A stretch of 18,667 nt of DNA from Paraglomus occultum (GCA_910592205.1 CAJVPJ010000707.1:1-18667); one strand, 5' to 3'. Positions 1 to 6,894 are shown, counted from the stretch's first letter. Program-made: numbers and translations. The notes: generated by a model not told the origin, from the sequence alone.

Positions 1-1842
1 AATAATTATATATCCATCATTTTCAATCTCGATAGTTGAACCAGTCTCTTCAGTCAATTGATTGATAGTTTTGCCGCGTGGCCCGATAATTAAACCAATC
101 GTTTCTTTTTCGACATAGAAACCCCGACATTTAATTACTTGGGCAGGCAAAGCAGAACGAGGATGAAGAATTAGATTTTTCATTTCAGTTAATATATAGA
201 AACGAGCCTGACGAGCTTTTTTCAAACATTCTTTTAACAGTTTAGTGGTGATTCCTTTATTTTTGACATCCAATTGCAGTGAGCAAATACCTTCCTCAGT
301 TCCAGCAATTTTAAAATCCATTTCACCCAATTTGTCTTCTAGACCGTTAAGATCAGTGTATATTTGACCTTCAAATAATCCTAAAGCTATTCCAGCAGCA
401 GGCCTAATAAGCGGAACTCCAGCAGCCATCAAAGATAAAGAAGTAGCACAGATAGAAGCTTGAGAAGAGGAACCATCTGAAGAAAAAATTTCAGAAACTA
501 CTCGAATAGTATAAGGAAAATCGATAACTCCGGGGAGTAAGTAATCAAAAGTTTTTTCTACTAATTCACCATGACCAATTTCTCGCCGGGAAACTGCCCG
601 ATAACTAGCAATCTCATTGACCGCAAAGGCAGGAAAATTATAGTGATGAATAAAATATTTATGATAGCGAGAAAAAATGCTGTCAACTAGTTGCTTATCA
701 CTAATTTTTCCAATGGTTACTACTGAGAGAACTTTTGTTTCTCCTCGTTCAAAAACTGCGCTTCCATGAACACTAGGTAAGTAATCAATATGAATCCTTA
801 AGGGACGGATTTCTTCAACTTTTCTTCCATCTAGACGAGTTTGTTTTTTCTTTCAAATTTTTCGCATTCAATTTCGCAAACAATTGTCTCAAAATTGTTC
901 GATTAAACCTTTAACATAAGCCTCTTCTAATTGTGGATTCTTTTTATAATATTCCTTGGTCAATTCCTGTCGATACTCTTTAAGTCTTTTTTCTTTTTCT
1001 ATTCAAGAAATACTAGACAAGAGAAGAACCTCCTCTAAACAATAATTACTCTTTTCTATCAACCATTCATCTTGAAGAATATCTAGGCCATTTTCTTTAT
1101 TTATTGTCTTTTTTTCTTCGGTTTTTAATACATTAGCAATATGGCGAAAAAACCCGATTAATATAAGGATTTCTCTTTGAGCAAAACTTATTGCTTTTTC
1201 CAACTCTTCTTCACTTATTTCCCGAGCAGCACCATCTAACATAACAATTTTCTCTTCTGTAGCACTAACAATCAATTCAAGCGGAGAATTATTTAATGCT
1301 TCGCTACCAGGATTGCAAACAAAATTGTCTTTTTCTTTACCTATCATCACAGCTGCTAAAGGAATGTTAAAGAAAGGAAGATTAGGAGAAAGAAAACAGG
1401 CTAAAAAAGAATTTCAAATCGATACTAAACGAGGATCACACTCTTTATCTAACGAAAGAACACAGTTGCTTATCTGTACTTCTTGGCTCCCTACTAAAGG
1501 AAAAAAATTACGAATTGAACGATCGACCATTCGAGCAGCAGTTATAGCATCATAACTCGGCTTACCCTCCCGTTTACCAAAGGCACTAGGAATTCTTCCT
1601 ACTGCATAAAATTTTTCCTCAAAAGTAACTGTTAAAGGAAAAAAAGAATTAATCTCTTCTGCTAATTGCTTAACTGTTAGCACAGTCAGAACCGTAGTAT
1701 TACCATAACGACAAAGGACAGATTTTTCACTCTTGGTAGCCAATTGATCAACTTCAAATACTACCTCCCGACCTTGGAAATTAAACTCAAACTTTTTTTT
1801 TTGCTTACTAAAAAACTCCTCTTTTAAGTTAACTTCACTCAT
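1..1842 (-). CDS. pnp: Polyribonucleotide nucleotidyltransferase (PNPase), 3' end beyond the window
   Basis: PNPase is a phosphorolytic 3'-5' exoribonuclease that degrades RNA in the cytoplasm. The frame is open from the ATG at 1842 to the left edge (614 residues) if TGA is read as Trp; in-frame TGAs lie near 1413, 1003 and 850-892. The N-terminal RNase PH domain carries FFPLTVTFEEKFYAVGRIPS and FGKREGKPS. The second PH domain starts at TRLDGRKVEEIRPL and includes HHYNFPAF, RREIGHGE, and the catalytic region GEMDFKIAG plus LQLDVKNKG. The start of the KH domain (IGLIIGPRGKTIN, GxxG loop) is at about positions 60-105. The S1 domain is outside the window. An ordinary stop-at-TGA reading would split it into several pieces, so this is one intact gene and not a pseudogene. 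Identity is secure. Confidence 0.96.
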
Positions 1843-1924
1843 ATATCATTATTTTGAGTTATTCGAAATAGCAAACAAAAATTTGTATTGAAAATTTTTA
1901 CCTTATTGCTTTGACCTTTTCATT

Positions 1925-1954
1925 ATTGTAATAGTGTTTTTCTCTTTTCAACAA
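1925..1954 (-). promoter_or_regulatory. Possible sigma-A-like promoter for pnp
   Basis: On the minus strand there is TTGTTG (1949-1954), an 18-bp spacer and TACAAT (1925-1930). It would give a leader of about 75 nt before the pnp ATG. In AT-rich DNA such matches arise by chance, so this is only a candidate. Confidence 0.3.
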
Positions 1955-1983
1955 AGAAATGGTTTAAATCTTTTTACTCCGCC

Positions 1984-3762
1984 TTAATATCTTTTCTTAT
2001 TTTTCTGAAGAATAAAACTAAATCCTAAAAATATTACTAACAATAAAACAGCGGCAATCGATAACACTACACTTAAAGGAAATCTATTATCAGAATTAAT
2101 CGGTCCCTCTGAACCAGAATAGTTTTCTAGTTTGTTAAGATAATTCTGCACTTCAGATCTCCGATTATTGTAGGAATTCTGGCAGAAAACATTAGGATTA
2201 GAAATAAATTCTAAAATTTGGTTTTTAACTTTCTCAATTGCTTTTTGAGAACGAGAAGTTAAGGCTTGCCTGGCCTGATTAACTATTTCATTTAAATTTC
2301 TGTTGGCCTCTGCTTGTCTTATGCTAGAAATTACAATCATCTCAGATTCAACAATTAAGGACGGTTCTTCAATCTCTCCACTAACTATTTTTCTTTTAGC
2401 CGCTCGAATGTTATTTGCTAATTCTTCCTCTCTAACCCCGCTTCTTTCCATTTCCTCCTCAATTTTATTAGAAACTCTTTGCCGATAGGAAGAGGGATTT
2501 TCTCGAGCACTTTTTGCCTTTAAATTCTTAATTAGATCTTCATTATCCCAGTAGGATTGGCTGCCATAATTTTCATCTGCCTGTTCAATTTTCTCTTCTA
2601 GTTTCGAACCCGCTTCATTTTTGGCCTCATCAAAAATATGTTTTAATCGTTCTTTTCGCTCTCTTTCTCGACTTTGAGAAATAGCTTCCAGCATTTGCTT
2701 TTGAAAATCTTCTAATTGATCAAATTCTAATTTTCAAATTTTATCTACTCAACTCGAAAAAGGACTTCAAAGGCCAGAATCTAGTTCTGAAGAGTGAACA
2801 ACTGGTTCAACATCAGTAAGTTTTTCACATATTTTTTGAAAAGCTTCTTTGCGGAGTCCGCTTTCCTTTTCATCGGATTCGTGAGTGAATGTAGGGACAT
2901 CTTTATTCTTTTTATCTCTTTCCCTCTTCTGCTGCCCTTTTTCATCTTCAATTTTTTTTCTGCTTTCTCCTAAAATCTCTTTTAATTTGCTTTCATCAGA
3001 ATTATCAGACGGGAATCCTCACTTCTCGTTTCATTTCACAAAATCATCAATAAGTTCTTCTCAAATCTTTCCAATATATAACACTGTTTTTTTAGTAAAA
3101 GACTCTTTTTGTATTTGCTCTTTTCAACTCTCGCGCTTAATTTTTCTTCTTTGGTCTCCACTTAATTTAGGATTCCTAAGTTTCTTTTCAATTTTAGTAA
3201 TTGCTTCCTCTTTAAGTTTCGCTAACTCAGTAGCATAAGTAGCAAAGAGTTCTAGAATTTTGTTTCTAAAATTATCTACTTCACTTCGGGTATCTAAACA
3301 AAAATAAATATGACTTCAAACGCTAACTCTTTCATTATGTTCGCATTTTTGATGACCAAAAGCATCAAAATACCTTTTTCCTAAAAAAGTTTCAAAATCT
3401 CCTAACCTACTATATTTCAAAGCATCCCAAATAGCTCTATTAGCTGCACCACGATAATCAGTGTAAACAGGAGCCTCCAATCCTCCTTTTGATTTCCAAA
3501 AATCTTTTTCAGGTTTAGAAGTTGAACTACCCGTTTCATAATCATATCAACTATCATAATCAACTTTAATGTTTGGATCAGATAAAATTTCATAAGCCTC
3601 AAGAATGTTTTTAAATTCTTTCTCTGCTTTTTCACTGTTTTTATTTTTGTCTGGATGATATTGTAGGGCTAACTTCTTATAAGCACTTCTGATCTGAGTT
3701 AGATCACTTTCCCGCTTGATTCCTAATAATTTGTAATAGTCTTTAAATGTGTTCGCGTTCAT
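1984..3762 (-). CDS. Large tail-anchored J-domain protein (DnaJ-like co-chaperone)
   Basis: A 592-residue frame that is continuous only with TGA as Trp (at least nine in-frame TGAs). Residues 7-70 are a J-domain: YYKLLGI, helix II SAYKKLALQYHPDKN with the HPD motif at 36-38, and FKNILEAYEILSDP. No G/F-rich region or Cys zinc finger follows. The middle (about 75-550) is charged, Lys/Glu-rich and helical, partly coiled-coil-like, and I recognise no domain in it. Residues about 562-585 form one hydrophobic segment followed by QKNKKRY, so the protein should be tail-anchored with the J-domain in the cytoplasm. The inferred role is to recruit and stimulate DnaK at the membrane. Known family facts support only the DnaK-stimulating part. 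It is divergently arranged with the toxin-antitoxin pair and lies upstream of pnp on the same strand. Confidence 0.85.
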
Positions 3763-3779
3763 ATATATATATATATATA
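3761..3779. repeat. (AT)9 dinucleotide tract touching the J-protein start codon
   Basis: An uninterrupted AT/TA run begins inside the start codon of the J-domain protein and extends through what would be its 5' untranslated leader. It occupies the position where a Shine-Dalgarno sequence would sit. Changes in copy number would alter spacing between promoter and start codon but not the reading frame. Confidence 0.85.
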
Positions 3780-3785
3780 AGTTTT

Positions 3786-3791
3786 ATTATA
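3786..3791 (-). promoter_or_regulatory. Candidate -10 box for the J-domain protein
   Basis: A consensus TATAAT on the minus strand 23 bp upstream of the J-protein ATG. A transcript from it would begin at or inside the (AT)9 tract, giving a very short leader. No convincing -35 is visible. Confidence 0.4.
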
Positions 3792-3795
3792 GATT

Positions 3796-3822
3796 TTACT
3801 CTATAACATAATTTTATAGTAA
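3796..3822. promoter_or_regulatory. Imperfect inverted repeat in the divergent promoter region
   Basis: TTACTCTATAA and TTATAGTAA form an inverted repeat with a two-base bulge, separated by 7 bp, located between the divergent J-protein and antitoxin genes. It could be an operator or chance AT-rich symmetry. Confidence 0.25.
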
Positions 3823-3878
3823 CTTTTTAATTTAATAAATGGGTTTTAGTAGGTGAATATCTTAATTTATACTTTAAT

Positions 3879-3891
3879 TGTTTAATAAACA
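3879..3891. promoter_or_regulatory. 13-bp palindrome upstream of the antitoxin gene (possible operator)
   Basis: TGTTTAATAAACA is a perfect 6-bp-arm palindrome ending 15 bp before the antitoxin ATG. MazE/MazF-type operons are usually autoregulated by the antitoxin binding to palindromes at the promoter, and the position fits. No binding evidence exists in the sequence itself. Confidence 0.4.
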
Positions 3892-3906
3892 TTATTTAGT
3901 ATTATT

Positions 3907-4209
3907 ATGAGAACAAGAGCAAAAATATCAGAACCTAAACACACATTCAGCATTAATTTGCCGATTTCTTTGTATCAAAAATTAGTAGACGAAGCAGGAA
4001 AAGGAAAAATTGGCATTTTTATTAAGGATGTATTAGAGGAAAAACTTTCTAAAAAAGAGGGAAACTTAGTAAATGAATACCAAGAGTGTTATTCTAATCC
4101 ACGAATGATAAAAGAAGCTAAACAGTGAGAAAAAGCAGGCATAGAAAGTTGATTAAAATACGAAAAGAAAAGAGCAAAAAAAGTAATTAGTGAATGGCAG
4201 AAAAGTTAA
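3907..4209 (+). CDS. Ribbon-helix-helix antitoxin of a MazE/MazF-type system
   Basis: A 100-residue protein, open only with TGA as Trp (two TGAs, near 4126 and 4150). Residues about 12-50 (FSINLPISLYQKLVDEAGK through FIKDVLEEKLSKKE) have the strand-helix-helix pattern of RHH DNA-binding antitoxins such as the Bacillus EndoAI type. The C-terminal half is charged and would be the toxin-binding tail. It ends inside the downstream toxin gene (16-nt overlap), the usual arrangement for translational coupling of antitoxin and toxin. The likely role is DNA-binding autorepression and neutralisation of the toxin. The assignment rests on the fold pattern plus the neighbour, not on a specific family match. 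Confidence 0.75.
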
Positions 4210-4539
4210 TTAAAAGAGGAGAAGTTTATTGAGTTGATTTACCAGATAGTAATGGACGAGAATTAAAGGAAATTCATCCTTGTTTAGTAATTAGTAATGA
4301 TAAGCAAAATTTCGCTAGTCCACTAATAACTGTTATCCCAATTACTTCTTTAAAAGAAGGTGATAAAGTTTTTTCTTTTCAAGTTCGGGTCAAACTTAAA
4401 AAAGATAGTGTAATATTAGTGGATCAAATTCAAACCATTGACCGTGATAAGTTTAAAGACAAAATTTACTAAGATAGAGGAAAAATCATTAGAGGAAGTT
4501 GAAAGAAAGATCCATTTTGTTTCAGCGTTGAGGAATTAA
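4194..4539 (+). pseudogene. MazF/PemK-type endoribonuclease toxin, reading frame broken near its 3' end
   Basis: The frame starting at 4194 has MazF/PemK hallmarks: RGEVYWVDL near the N-terminus (W encoded by TGA), HPCLVISND, ITVIPITS and VDQIQTIDRDKF. MazF proteins cleave mRNA at short sequences and are held in check by the antitoxin encoded just upstream. The frame meets TAA at 4470-4472 after 92 residues, shorter than the usual 110-120. The +1 frame immediately downstream (4471-4539) encodes an acidic, Leu-rich helical segment of the kind that ends MazF proteins, then TAA at 4537. The pattern indicates a one-base insertion in the T-rich stretch at about 4464-4467. It may be a sequencing error, a true inactivating mutation, or (less likely) a shifty site. 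The truncated product lacks the C-terminal helix. Confidence 0.75.
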
Positions 4540-4733
4540 AAATCAGATCACAAATTTTACTCCTGAGTTTAGGAAAATTTCTCTTAATTATTACTTAGTA
4601 ATAAAAAAACCCTAAATAATTCACTGGATAATAGGCTTTTTCTAAAAAAAACTGATCTGAATACTGGGTTATTTTAAAGCAAAATTACTAAAATCTTATT
4701 TATAACAAATAAAATTTAATAAATCTAAACAAA
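4540..4733. other. Intergenic, AT-rich; weak hairpin at 4604-4641
   Basis: No gene seen. A weak stem (CCTA/TAGG flanked by A-run and T-run, 17-nt loop) at about 4604-4641 could act as a weak terminator after the toxin gene in either direction. A TTAGGAAA motif at 4569-4576 matches three further copies at 5910-5977. Confidence 0.4.
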
Positions 4734-5408
4734 ATGGTATACGAAAATAATCTTCCTAAAACTGAAACAGTTTATGAGATAAAAAATGAAGTTCCTACTT
4801 TTGAGGAATTTATGAAAACTTATCAGGAGGATGAAGGAGCAAACAATAGTTATTATTACGAAATTGATAGTCATGGAGATATTAGAGTAATTAGACCTTA
4901 TGGTCCGGGTTGAGGTGAATGATTGGTAAAGACAACAATAGTTGTAGGAGGAGGTTTTGTTTTAGGTCCCATCCCTGCTATGGTTGTTGGAGGTTTAGCA
5001 GCAGGAGGGGCAACAATCGCTGAAAACGTGGTAGATGATCCGGATGCTAAAAAAGTATTTGGGTTTGTTTCTGATTGTGGAGTAGGTATAGCCACAGGTG
5101 GAGCAATTGGTGCAGTCGCTCAAGGTGCTGGTGCTGTTCTAGGAGCAAGCGAAGTGGCTGGTTTAGGTAGCAGTGCAGGAGAGAAAGCAGCGATCGAAGC
5201 ATTTAAAAAAACTGGTAGCGTTTCTTTTGCCGGCACATCGCATTTTCTTGCTGCTGCTAAACACGGAATAAAAGTAGTAGGTGATATCGAAAAAGTGGTT
5301 TCTTTTTTAAAAGATTTAGGATTTACTGCTAATGAAGCAAGAGAACATGTAGACCACGTGAGAGATGGTTATGATTATAAGTCTTGATGCAAAGTTTGCA
5401 CCGCTTAG
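4734..5408 (+). CDS. Glycine-rich, probably membrane-inserting protein of unknown function
   Basis: A 224-residue frame from ATG 4734, with three TGA-Trp codons (PGWGEW near residues 60-63, and SWC near the C-terminus). Residues 1-60 are hydrophilic and acidic. Residues about 64-92 (IVVGGGFVLGPIPAMVVGG, then LAAGG) and about 108-140 (DCGVGIATGGAIGAVAQGAG) are Gly/Ala-rich hydrophobic stretches with GxxxG spacing, typical of glycine-zipper membrane segments. The C-terminal part is mixed and ends in a Cys-x-x-Cys pair (WCKVCTA). There is no signal peptide. I do not recognise a family. The glycine-zipper core and the overlapping small membrane protein downstream (22-nt overlap) resemble bacteriocin or effector plus partner pairs, but this is only an inference from architecture. 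Confidence 0.65.
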
Positions 5409-5716
5409 TAGTTGTTTTATTACTCCCTCTTTTTACAACCATAGGGCATTTTTTGTTGGAATTTAAGCAAATTAGCGGAACAGAAGGGAAGATACTATTT
5501 ACTTTCTTTCTTTCAGTTCCAAGTCTTGTAATTTTTTTTTTCATAAAAGAAAGTTTTGAAAGGTTTTTTTATGAAAAGAGAAAATGAAAGAAAACACTAG
5601 ATAATAGTAGAAGGGTTTTAGGTTTTTCAATACTCACTTCGTCTATTTATGTTTTGTTAGTATCTTTTGTTTACTTTTATTTGTTTTCACTACTGATAAG
5701 TATCTCATATTCCTAA
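5387..5716 (+). CDS. Small multi-pass membrane protein, partner of the preceding gene
   Basis: A 109-residue protein starting at ATG 5387 (a TTG at 5384 is an alternative), inside the last 22 nt of the preceding gene, so the two are likely translated together. One TGA is read as Trp at 5585. Three hydrophobic segments are visible: about residues 7-26 (LVVVLLLPLFTTIGHFLL), 35-54 (KILFTFFLSVPSLVIFFFI) and 81-107 (FSILTSSIYVLLVSFVYFYL and beyond), separated by a basic loop (FFYEKRKWKK). There is no family match from memory. Because of overlap and size it could be an immunity or anchoring partner of the glycine-rich protein; that is inference. A stable hairpin follows at 5735-5763. Confidence 0.6.
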
Positions 5717-5734
5717 AAACGAATTTACTTTTAA

Positions 5735-5763
5735 GCCAAGTCCAAAATCTCTTTTGGCTTGGC
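5735..5763 (+). terminator. Stable hairpin after the membrane-protein pair
   Basis: GCCAAG, a bulged T, CCAAAA, loop TCTC, TTTTGG, CTTGGC: 12 base pairs with one bulge. It is followed on the plus strand by ATTTAGTATTTTTC, an imperfect U-tract, so it is a plausible terminator for the 4734-5716 pair. On the minus strand the following sequence is a poorer U-tract. Confidence 0.6.
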
Positions 5764-5867
5764 ATTTAGTATTTTTCTTAATAAACTCCTTTACATTTTG
5801 CTTAACTTTTACCCTTTCATTAGTTTCATTACTAACTCAATTATTAAGCATAAATTTCTTATCAAAG

Positions 5868-5969
5868 TATTTAAAAAAAGAACCAAAAAGAATTTTGTTA
5901 ACTGATATCTTAGGAAATTCACCAAGACATTAGGAAAAATTTACTTTTTTTTGGTTCTTTTTTTAAATA
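5868..5969. repeat. 22-bp perfect inverted repeat enclosing a 58-bp spacer
   Basis: The left arm 5868-5889 and right arm 5948-5969 (TTTTTGGTTC then seven T and AAATA) are exact reverse complements. Pairing can extend inward by three more pairs including one G-T. The arms contain A- and T-runs with a GAACC/GGTTC core. Confidence 0.85.
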
Positions 5970-6008
5970 TTAGGAAAGTATTAAACCTTAAACAATGTGC
6001 TTCAATTA

Positions 6009-6026
6009 TGCTTAACTTATTAAGCA
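6009..6026. repeat. Perfect palindrome TGCTTAA-CTTA-TTAAGCA
   Basis: Seven-base arms around a 4-nt loop. The same arms recur separated by 38 bp at 5799-5805 and 5844-5850, so the motif is used twice in this noncoding stretch. It could be a protein-binding site. Confidence 0.6.
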
Positions 6027-6158
6027 ATTTACTAAGAAAATAGCACAAAAAGAGCATTATTTAGTATTAATCTTAACTATTTGGATAACCTTTTATCAGT
6101 GTTTTATACGTGTTTTTTAAAGGGCTTTTGTTATGGTATGTTACTATAAATAGTAATA

Positions 6159-6575
6159 ATGGCTAATAAGAGAAAAAAGCATGAGATATTAGGGGGAATT
6201 AAGGTTAGTTCGGAGCAATTGAGCGAGTGAGGAAGTTTAGGAGGAAGACCAAAGCAATATTCTAATAATGCCGAAAGACAACGAGCTTATAAATTAAGAA
6301 AAAAACAAGAGAAATTTGGAGAAAAGGCAGAGTTAAGAGAATATAGGAGTTATGGGGGAAAACCAACTTTTACCTTTACTAGAATGATTTGTAATAATTG
6401 CCAAAGTAAAAGTATTGGTGGATCACAACATTTAGATCAACAATGCCCTAGTTGTTTTGGAGGAAAAACAGTAGAAGACAAAAGCGAGATTAGAAAAAGA
6501 GCAGGAAGTGTTAGGGAAAGAATGAGGAGATTTAGAAAAAAAAAGCCCCCTACGGGGTCTTTAAAAAGTGTATAA
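6159..6575 (+). CDS. Small basic zinc-ribbon protein with a GRPKxY/AERQRAY motif
   Basis: A 138-residue frame from ATG 6159, with one TGA-Trp (residue 24). The N-terminus is basic (MANKRKKH). Residues 29-50 read GRPKQYSNNAERQRAYKLRK, a basic motif I associate with small proteins of plasmids and phages; that is a recollection of a pattern, not a verified family. Residues 78-99 hold a four-Cys zinc ribbon (CNNC at 78-81, CPSC at 96-99). The tail is strongly basic (RERMRRFRKKK). A nucleic-acid-binding role is likely. It follows the repeat-rich region and its stop codon overlaps a TATAAT at 6571-6576. The last codons also form a terminator-like hairpin on the opposite strand. Confidence 0.7.
6536..6562 (-). 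terminator. Intrinsic terminator on the minus strand, inside the 3' end of the zinc-ribbon gene
   Basis: On the minus strand: AAAG, bulged A, CCCC, loop GTAG, GGGG, CTTT, running into a nine-T tract. This is the strongest GC-stem-plus-T-tract in the window. It would end a minus-strand transcript from the structured locus 6570-6840 or readthrough from secY. Confidence 0.65.
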
Positions 6576-6576
6576 T
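6571..6576 (+). promoter_or_regulatory. Consensus -10 box at the stop codon of the zinc-ribbon gene
   Basis: TATAAT overlaps the TAA stop (6573-6575). It would start a plus-strand RNA near 6583 that ends at the terminator at 6798-6819. No good -35 is seen 16-18 bp upstream, so strength is uncertain. Confidence 0.35.
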
Positions 6577-6583
6577 CACGCCA

Positions 6584-6607
6584 CGTGAGGAGTAGCGTGA
6601 GGAGTAG
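6584..6607 (+). repeat. Two tandem copies of CGTGAGGAGTAG
   Basis: Exact 12-bp tandem duplication within the structured locus. Each copy holds GAGGAG, a Shine-Dalgarno-like hexamer that is absent in front of the genes in this window. Confidence 0.9.
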
Positions 6608-6616
6608 AATACCTTC

Positions 6617-6679
6617 CTATTCACTATTAGGAGTTTAGCCTTTGTTTGGTTAGAACTCCTAATAACTAATAGTGAATAG
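6617..6679. repeat. Long imperfect palindrome / hairpin
   Basis: Arm CTATTCACTATTAGGAGTT (6617-6635) pairs with its complement ending at 6679 except for a 7-nt insertion in the right arm. The pairing continues inward with TAGCC/GGTTA around loop TTTGTTT. This is the most stable secondary structure in the window. Confidence 0.85.
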
Positions 6680-6797
6680 TGTAGGATTATCTAGCGGAGG
6701 ATTGAACTCCGCCACGAGAGGGTTTTTATATTCAGTTAAGATTAAGTTATAACCAAGTAAAACCTCTGATTTAATTACCTCTTATCGTGCACCCTCA

Positions 6798-6819
6798 TTG
6801 AAGAGCTTCAATTTTTTTT
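6798..6819 (+). terminator. Intrinsic terminator on the plus strand
   Basis: TTGAA, loop GAGC, TTCAA followed by eight T. It fits the end of a plus-strand transcript from the structured locus; there is no plus-strand gene downstream that it could attenuate. Confidence 0.6.
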
Positions 6820-6842
6820 CATCAGTTAAGATACAAACTACT

Positions 6843-6869
6843 AAAAAATTATTAGAATAATTACTCTAA
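6843..6869 (-). terminator. Candidate terminator downstream of secY
   Basis: On the minus strand TTAGAG, loop TAATTA, TTCTAA (one G-T pair) followed by TAATTTTTT. It lies 26 bp past the secY stop and is the likely end of the ribosomal protein transcript. The stem is A/T-rich and weak. Confidence 0.45.
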
Positions 6870-6894
6870 AAATCAAAAAATAGATTGAACTACA

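Larger units (their letters stand above)
5717..6158. other. Repeat-rich noncoding region, possibly origin-like
   Basis: No convincing gene lies here. Apart from the hairpin at 5735-5763 it contains two separated arms TGCTTAA (5799-5805) and TTAAGCA (5844-5850), a perfect palindrome of the same sequence with a 4-nt loop (6009-6026), a 22-bp perfect inverted repeat (5868-5889 and 5948-5969), and three direct TTAGGAAA copies (5910, 5930, 5970) spaced in multiples of 20 bp. Such a collection just upstream of a small basic DNA-binding-like gene resembles plasmid origins or regulatory regions, though no Rep gene is visible. Confidence 0.45.
6576..6819. ncRNA. Highly structured RNA-like locus of unknown family; strand uncertain
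   Basis: Successive hairpins fill this gene-free stretch: TCACGC/GCGTGA (6576-6600), a roughly 24-bp hairpin with one 7-nt bulge (6617-6679, loop TTTGTTT), GCGGAG/CTCCGC (6694-6712), and a larger stem from 6713-6723 to 6778-6796 with competing partners. A 12-nt unit CGTGAGGAGTAG is repeated twice in tandem (6584-6607). Plus-strand case: TATAAT at 6571 and a terminator with eight T at 6798-6819. Minus-strand case: TTGATT, 16 bp, TAATAA upstream near 6850-6876, and the strong terminator at 6536-6562, which would enclose every hairpin. It does not match tmRNA, RNase P RNA, SRP RNA or T-box motifs as I know them. On the minus strand the 6694-6712 hairpin has a T-loop-like TTCAATC loop, but there is no tRNA around it. 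Confidence 0.5.

Noticed and set aside
1-1842. pnp as a fragmented pseudogene
   Set aside because: All apparent breaks are TGA codons in one frame; no frameshift or TAA/TAG is present.
2885-3238. Plus-strand Phe/Ser-rich frame of 117 codons
   Set aside because: It is the antisense of the Lys/Glu-rich J-domain protein and has the composition expected of a shadow frame.
5690-5851. Minus-strand code-4 frame of 53 residues from ATG 5851, openable to 79 codons upstream
   Set aside because: It overlaps the end of the plus-strand membrane protein gene, runs through the strong hairpin at 5735-5763 and the inverted-repeat arm, and gives no recognisable protein; long chance frames are expected when TGA is sense.
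6694-6712. T-arm-like hairpin on the minus strand (GCGGAG, TTCAATC, CTCCGC), suggesting tRNA or tmRNA
   Set aside because: No matching acceptor strand, no CCA after seven bases, and no D- or anticodon arm at the right distance; tmRNA ends are also missing.
6660-6780. Minus-strand open stretch of about 40 codons within the structured locus
   Set aside because: It has no start codon and coincides with strong RNA hairpins.
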